A stretch of DNA of 64,000 nucleotides. Source: Varroa destructor. Lineage: Eukaryota > Arthropoda > Arachnida > Mesostigmata > Varroidae. Below the pieces are notes generated by a model, which was not told where the DNA came from, did no database searches, and saw only the letters and a program-made list of their open reading frames with translations. A program made the position numbers and the translations under genes. The stretch is taken from NCBI RefSeq assembly GCF_002443255.2, contig NW_019211459.1, forward strand, positions 26,560,010-26,624,009, written 5' to 3'. Positions 56,521 to 64,000 of this stretch are shown piece after piece; within the stretch, counting starts at the first letter, position 1; each line of letters begins with the position of its first letter.

Positions 56521-59429
56521 AGAAGCTTTAGAATAAAATTCGGCCAGGTGGAAATATGTATATAGGTCAAGTTAAAATAAAGAGTTAAGAAATGCGGTTT
56601 CGTTTTCTTCTAATACACTAGGGCACGGTTTCTCCAGTAGCCTCAGATTTTCAGGGCAATAAAAGGTCATCAAAGAGCGATATTTCAGGTTTTTTCTAGA
56701 AATCTAGGTTTCATCGTGTGGTGCATAAAAAAATATGTTCTTACAACTAGAAAAGTTTCAAAAATAAGACTTAATTTTCAGGCAAAAATGTGTATATAAT
56801 AGCTTCAGTTATGCATGTTTCAAGATGACGGCACACTATGCGTGATTGGGCTTCATGCAAATGTCATCTGATATGCTGCTATCTTAAACACTACCGGTGG
56901 CCAATTTTGTTTAAAAATCACCCACTTTATTTATAAACTTCTACAGGTCTCTCAAACGACCATCATTGCTTTGCCTTCACGAATAGACAAACAGGCACCA
57001 AATACGAGAGTTACGTTTGACTTGCCACTTTTTGGAAGCCACTGGATTTCTTTTTGGTAAGGTCACTTTAGACATTGCCGCAAATGAGTCTTGATTATCA
57101 ACCAGTTTACACTTACTAAGGGAGCTTAGCACAGTGTTATCTATGGTGTATGTCATTACTTGTTTATTTATTTTCATCAATCTGGTGGTATATGATTTGC
57201 TATGCTACGAAATTGCTCCGTGTCGGGTCGTATTCGTGACGACATTAATGGTACCACATAATTAAAAAAAACCTTGCAATGTAATAAGAGAGTTGTCAGG
57301 TAGTTAATTTTGAAAATATATCAAAGCCGATCCTCGTTGTGACCGATGCCAAGCGGTGACTTTGGCTACGAACTTAAAGATCATAATTTTTTTCGTACAC
57401 GGTGTTAGACGATGAGGTTGGCTACATGCTGAATGCATAATATCAGTCCTGACAACAAAGTCAGTTAGCGGACTTTGCAGTCCGTATGTTCATATATATA
57501 TGCTGGTGTCTACATATCTCATTTTACGTCGTTCAATTATTGTAAATATATAATAGATGAGGTATACGATCATTGGGCTTGTCTCTTGAAGAGAGTCTGT
57601 ATCTGCTGTAAAATATGATACTTGGCAATTTTGACTATGGCGATGGCTAAAAAAATTGGAGTCTTCTAATCGTAAAATGAAGGGTTTGATCAGTTAGTGT
57701 TTATTATAATCAATATTTGAAAAATATTGCTGGTGAAGTACTTAAAGCCTTTGAAAGGAAAATCCATATAGTTGGCTTTAAGAGTGTCTGCCTCTTCACT
57801 GCAGGTCACTATTCAAACAAAAGCTCATCTACGGCTTCCCTATTCGCTATTTTGCAAACCGTCATTTTTAGCAATGTACGTAAGTATCATGTTCAAAAGA
57901 TGATGTTTTTAAGAAAGAATGCGGAAGACAATGCTGAACAAAGTAGAAATATTAATAATTGAATGTCTGTCCTCAATGGGATCGGAAATTACCGTCATCA
58001 TTTAACGGCAAAGTTGACGTTTAAGGTAATCACTCAAGGAAAGTGACAACAAAGTTGATATATATATAAGAAAGCATATATGAACATCTGCATCATTTTA
58101 GTATAGTAACTTTTTTAGTTTTTTTTAACAGGCACTTGTTTTGTAATTTTTGTATACATAACACTCTTTCTTTATGTAGTTGCACGCTTGTGAAAAATAT
58201 ATAACAGGCCGTAACTATTTTAATTTTAATATTATGTTTCAAAAACATGTGTAAATAAATTTTAATAATACACATGGCTCAATTTTAGACATTTGTGTAT
58301 TGTCTATGTTGCCATAGGTTTAAAATTGTGTCGCCATTGTGTTAGCTAAAGCGCACCTTCCAGGTAGCTGGTGTAGAAACCATTCTCAGTAAAGGCTTAA
58401 AAAATACGGGCTATAAATAATAAGAGAATTCAGCATCTGCGTGTCATTCCGGTGTTCGAATCTTCGCTCAAACTTTGTTTTAAAAGACGTCCATTAACTT
58501 CCTTTTATTGAAACAAGGTATATCCACTCGGTGTAAATCACCACTATTATTATTACACTAAACTATAAATCGGTATCATTACGTGACTAATGGCGCCCTT
58601 ATTATAAGAAATTGGGTAAATGTTGTGCAGTAAAGACGGCAACAAAATCTAAGGATAAATTCTCTGCAAACTGATAATGTAAATCGATTACAACGACGGC
58701 GAGCATCTCATACGTTTTTTACACCTTGACGAACCATACGGCCCATGCTTCATGGTTCACTGTTTAATTTCTGTCAAATAGCGTTTTATATAAGTGATAA
58801 TTGTTGATTATTGTTAACGTGATTATCAATAATTATATGGTGCTCTGGCGTAGTATTTTTTACTTCGCGTTTTGCTGCTGATGCCTCATTGTAAATTAGC
58901 TCTAACAATTTTAGCTACTGATAACTCATGTACAGAATCTCCGTCTCTATCTCACCAACATATATGCTACTGGTAATTTAAATTGTTACGTTGATTGTTT
59001 GATACGTATGATCACATTAATTTCCGTGGTTACTGTATTGTATATGTTGTTTTCTTAGATATGATGACACACGGTCACAAAGCCGCACGTTACGCTTCGT
59101 CACGCGACTTCAATCAGAAATGTCCCACCTGGCGGCATTCCAGACTGCATCGCGGCTATGGCGCCAACTGTAAGGAATCAACTAAAATATAATAATAATG
59201 AAACATAGTAGGTGTTTTACATGGAAAACGACTGTGCCGCCGTATTCGATGACTATAACAATCCATATACGTTAACATTTGTGCTTGATAGACTTGCAAT
59301 ACTAAGCATAACAAATGATGTCGAAACTCGAAAAGCCTCTATATTTGTCAATGGCATAATATAACATACGTAATTAAGTTATGTCACGAACTTGTGATCT
59401 CAGAAGGGGTGTGTGGAAGAAGTGAGATT

Positions 59430-59670
59430 CATCTGGTATTTGCCTCAACGAGTTTGGCCGCCTGGCTATTATGGCAGAGAAAACCGCCATCTGGTGCTTG
59501 GAACTCCTTACGAGTTTGGCCCTTCAGTCGTTGTAGCAAAGAAGAAAGCCATCTAGTACCTGAAAGCCTGAACGAGTTTGGCCCTCTCGACGTTGTGGTG
59601 GAGAAAGCTATATGGTATTTGAAGGTTCTAATGAGTTTGGCTCTCCAGACGTCATACTTGGCCTACAAAA
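59430..59670 (+). repeat. Degenerate tandem repeat, four ~60-bp units
   Basis: Units begin at 59430, 59488, 59550 and 59609, spaced 58, 62 and 59 bp. Each starts with a version of CATCTGGTATTTG and carries GAGTTTGGCC about 20 bases in, followed by a GTTGTGGTGGAGAAAGC-like end. Translated pieces read NEFGPLDVVVEKA and NEFGSPDVIL, but indels shift the frame between units. Confidence 0.8.
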
Positions 59671-62600
59671 CTGGGCATGCGCGATTTTCTTACGGGAAGA
59701 CCAACGTACGCTGGGCTCGTTTCAGTTTCGTAGATTCTGTTTTTTAAATTTAATTATTGCCTGTCCAAATATCAAATGCGTGTATATTATACCACCATTA
59801 ATGTACCTCTAAAGTTCTCAGTAGCTTGCATTTTGAGAGCTTCTTGGCACGATATGTTATCTATAACTTAATCGCGTGTACTTCAATAGTTGTTTGCCAT
59901 AGAGGCAAACAATTGTTTGCTGGCTAATCCGCCCGACTCTCTCAATCTAATTCACATTTCTTCTTAACGTGTAGTGACGATGGGTGCGCTAACATTAACC
60001 ATTTGCATAGAGTTTACTTCAATAAAAAGCATGTTAATGTTCTTTTCTTGTTATTTTTACATCTATTATGCCATGCGAATACTTTTAATATCTTGGAGAA
60101 CCTAACAAAACCTACAGGGGTAATTGGACGTCCAGATCCTGCCACAATGCTACTGATTTTGGACACTAAAAAGGAAAATCGTTTTATCTCTGCCTCAAAA
60201 TTAATGGTAAAGCCAAAATTGCTACCGTTTGTACTAACAATAGCAAATATTTTCATGATGATGTGAACTTCCAATTTTAATAACTGGAAGAAGATAAAAT
60301 CACATAAAGCCACCTTTAACTTTATTTCGCAAAATTGCTTTCAAGTTTGTTAGCACGCATACAAGTCGGCCACTGCATTATCCCTCAAGTGGTAAACATT
60401 CACAATTAGTTCTAATCGTATATCTTTAATGCTAAATTAGCGGGTACAACTCATCGTCATTAGACAACAGATGTAAAAATGACAATGAATACAATGGCAG
60501 AGTGTCCTAATAGGTGGTAGTTTTGGTCAATGCAATGATGAAAGGGGTATGGCTTTAGTTGGTCGATCACCAAAACTAAAAGTATTTAGCTAATCTAATT
60601 ATTCTACAACATTTCGTGAAATTTCCCGACTATCGATCCCTCGTATAATATATCTAATCTTAGCCATTTCAAGGTATTGAAATTGTTTCAGTTGAAGCCT
60701 TTTGAAGAATTGATGATATGTTTATAGCAGTGTTGACATTCTCGGATTTAATCTTCGGACTTTTTGTTCAGCGGAGTGCAGAGCACCTCTTTCGTAAGGT
60801 TACACTTCAGTACCATCCAAACTTCACCTACACGATTTGTCTTGTTCTCCAGTTCTGATTTAACTCTATTCTCAACCGTGTAACAAAACTAGAATAAAAA
60901 TATTAGAGTGTTGTATTCTTATATGGTTTTGGCGATTATTAATTTCGATTTAGTCGAACACATACTTAGAGTCAATATAAATCTGGAACCACACTCGGCC
61001 GTTTGAAAAATGCCTAGGTGTATATTTCTTCTTATGGTATAGGGTGCTTTTACAAGTGAAGGATGTTTTGTTAACTTTCAAATTCTGAAGTCGGGTTTGC
61101 TCGAAAAAGTCTAGCAGAAACACAGTATGTCATCTCTCTAATATAATCAAAGCCAAGATCAGATTCTGAGGTATTTCATTTCGTGATATCCCGCTCAAGG
61201 TTGTCGTTAATTCCCATCATTTTCAACCACAACAAAAGAAGACATGGATTATATATTTGTTTTTGTGATACAAGATAAACACCTGTAAGTCGCAATATCA
61301 TCTTCAATTCTTTCCTGCAACATATCCCTATTGCCACCCAAGCTCTAAATACAGCAAGACAGAGCACTCGTTATTATCGACTGTAACATTTATTTTATTC
61401 TAGACGAAGCAAAGATTGCAATATGTAATTGGTCAGAAATTCCAGGATAATCGTACATATCAGGGTTACAGTTTACAATGGAGCAAAAAAATGCTTTTTT
61501 GATTAAATTTTGGAAAACTTAAAAGAAATTTGGTAGCAATCTAGCTAGGTACCAAAAGCATCTCCGTAGTGTAATATGCTTCTCAGGATTTACGTTTCGA
61601 TATTTTTATATCGTTGTCAAATATAGTACAATAATTAAAGGGTGGCAGCAAAGCATCTGCTCCAAGGAAAACCATTTATAAGTTCTCAAGTTCGAGAGGT
61701 AAACGATCATTTCCATTTCTCTACGTCCATTTCATCTACGTGGAATTGACTAGAAACGAAAATAAAGGTACATAAGCAAATTCTTACGAAACTTCCAGCC
61801 ATTTTAGATATCTTTTTTTTTGTTAGGCCACTCGCATTTTGCAACATTCTGCGCATTTTGACATGATATTGGGCGCTATTATCTCAATTACAATGTATAT
61901 GTTCGTGTAATATAGGTAGAATTGGTCGAATAGGTGGCAGGTAACACATAGATAAATAGTTTGCTTTGCGTAAAAACGATATGTAAAATGCACGACAAAC
62001 AAACAAACAAACAAAAACAAGCGGGTTTATTGTCAAACGAAATCATTGTATACGTAAGTGCGCACATTTTTTTAACTTTTTTTTTTTAAACAGATTTACT
62101 CCGGTGTTACAATCATACTAACAAGTCAGGAATCGGTTAAGAAAAAGCTTATATGATTGAAGAGTAAATGCACATATTATATAAATTTGTGAAAGTTATT
62201 GCAGGATTTATTTAGTCACTTTATTTGCTATACAAATCGCGCGTTATGCGTGTTTCACAATACAAAGATGTCTTATATTTCTGTTCCTTATAATAAATAT
62301 TTTACTAACCCAACATCTCTACTATATTTTATTTTGGAAAAAAGTAAACGTTGCTCGCATGCTATCATCGCTATTTAATTCTTTATGCCTTAATCACCGC
62401 TTACGTATCCGAGCACATCATTCGCTAAATTTTTCGAAAGGTGGGTAGACAGTATTCATACTGCTGCATCAAACATTTTACTCATTTATGCATTCGTCTG
62501 CGGCTCTCTACACTCTATAGAAAGACTACATTCACCACAATTTAAAGTGGAACGACCCTGCGCAAAGCCACGTTTGCATTACAGGCTTACCAAATCATCT

Positions 62601-63430
62601 GGTCCTAACATGGGCTCCTATCTTGTAGTTTCCGCTTATGAGACATACGTGACTTCTCGCTGTCCCCTCGTATGGCACTAACTTGTAACAATTTCAGGTG
62701 GCACCAGTACTAGAACGAACTTCAAACGTTCTGATGTCATATAAATCGGTTCAGCACGCCTACGCATATATCAGCACCGCCTTCATTTGATGTCATTTTG
62801 AAAACAAACTTTTTTAGTTCACTATCAACAATTGCATTAACTGGTATTTCACTGACAGCTAGCTATAGTCAGAAAGCGTTTTTAGCGCCCCATTTCAAGC
62901 CGACTAAGAATCGATCCTCCACGACAATTTATTTATCCTGTACTGGATATATATATATACTGTGCATCGTTGCATGTACACGAATATATACAATAGACAT
63001 AATTCATTTCGCTAACAGATTTAGCTTGCCGATTTAGCTTAGATTAAATAGAAGCTACTATAATTTAAAGTCTTCACTGAAATAATTATTTCGTCTTAGC
63101 TTTTTCACAGGCTCCAAGACAGATCGATTACTTACCTGAACAAAAGCTGCTTTTACTAGCTAACTAATCTCCTATAAATTTTTTTTTTAAAAAGTAAATT
63201 GATTGGTAAAAGTGATTCTTTGACAAAATTGAAACGATTCCACTTTATGTAGGAAGCTGCCATTATGAAGAAATTACCTTTTACAATAGCATAAAATTAT
63301 ACGATGGAATATCTATACAAATAGCACTTGAGTAGCTACATGACGTCACAAGCCAGCTGGATCCTTTGTGCGCCTCTTGAGTTGAGCACGAAAACAATCA
63401 AATCACTAATTACAGCATTAATTCGATTAC

Positions 63431-63451
63431 CATTATTATTATTATTATTAT
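63431..63451. repeat. (TTA)n microsatellite
   Basis: About seven ATT/TTA units. Confidence 0.85.
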
Positions 63452-64000
63452 ATAGATATAAAGCTTTTCTGATATAGCAAAATTTGAATTATCTCAGCGA
63501 AACTTAAAGCTGTAGATGTAGATTCCAGCTATAGGATTGACCTCGTATTATTATTGTTGTCCTAAGACAGCTTTTACCTGGCAATTAAAACTTCAAATCT
63601 AGCTTCTCTGTGGATCAGTTTAACAGACAACACAGATCTCCTAGCATACATCGGTCTTAAATATAGACAGTTTTTACAATATGACAAGCAGAAAATTCAG
63701 CAGCCTGGTAAGCACCAAGGCATACCGAGGTGATTTCATTTCATTAATGAATATACGCATCGACAATGATTCCATCTGGTTCCTTATTCAAATCAGTTCA
63801 AGACAGAATTTGTGCATAGTATCATCTGAACTTTTTTAAACGACGTGACAGGACACGCTGGTACATAACTAACATTCTAGATGACCACACTGTATAATGT
63901 CACCTGTCGCTGGTACTCACACACGCAACCCCTATTTTGACATACATACATACGAACTTTTGATATATGTAGCTGGCAAAACAACATCGAGGGGTTCTCC

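Larger units (their letters stand above)
53619..64000. other. AT-rich region downstream of HID1; no gene seen
   Basis: Short open frames only, none recognised. HID1 3' UTR probably occupies the first few hundred bases. The stretch includes poly-T runs (near 55758), (TA)n and (TTA)n tracts, and the 60-bp tandem array at 59430-59670. Confidence 0.6.

Noticed and set aside
58797..58836. AT-rich inverted repeat
   Set aside because: The arms are nearly all A and T with mismatches, so chance is a sufficient explanation.

Overview
The window is nuclear DNA from an animal, most likely an arthropod. It is moderately AT-rich with many microsatellites, and it carries two well-conserved genes split by GT-AG introns. 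The evidence for an animal is direct: one gene is a novel-type protein kinase C of the epsilon class (C2, pseudosubstrate, two C1 domains, kinase, tail) and the other is HID1, a Golgi/secretory-granule protein. An arthropod fits because the kinase is closest, from memory, to the Drosophila Pkc98E layout. A mite or tick is possible, but I cannot prove the group from sequence alone.

Layout. 1-8328: AT-rich DNA beyond the 3' end of the kinase gene, with no gene seen. 8329-28547 (minus): the complete PKC-epsilon coding region in six exons, 710 residues, with a 14.7-kb first intron that holds the only assembly gap (100 N at 13858-13957). 28548-45152: the region between the two gene starts. It includes a GC-rich belt dense in trinucleotide repeats (about 30.5-36.6 kb) and a decayed non-LTR retrotransposon (about 41.4-42.8 kb). 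45153-53618 (plus): the complete HID1 coding region in 13 exons, 888 residues. 53619-64000: AT-rich DNA with no gene seen, apart from a four-copy ~60-bp tandem repeat at 59430-59670.

The two genes are head to head, with their start codons 16.6 kb apart, so the region between them probably holds both promoters. PKC-epsilon is a diacylglycerol-activated, calcium-independent kinase. HID1 acts at the trans-Golgi in dense-core vesicle biogenesis. Both relate to regulated secretion, but the sequence gives no evidence that they are co-regulated.

Both gene models were built by hand, joining exons at splice sites with matching phase. Each gives an uninterrupted frame with a total length divisible by three (2133 and 2667 nt with stop). 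I found no new multi-gene system. The least expected signals are several perfect or near-perfect inverted repeats with tiny loops (459-510, 11185-11244, 42980-43037, and 52411-52462 inside a HID1 exon), the degenerate 60-bp tandem array, and a full match to the CTCF core consensus between the two genes.
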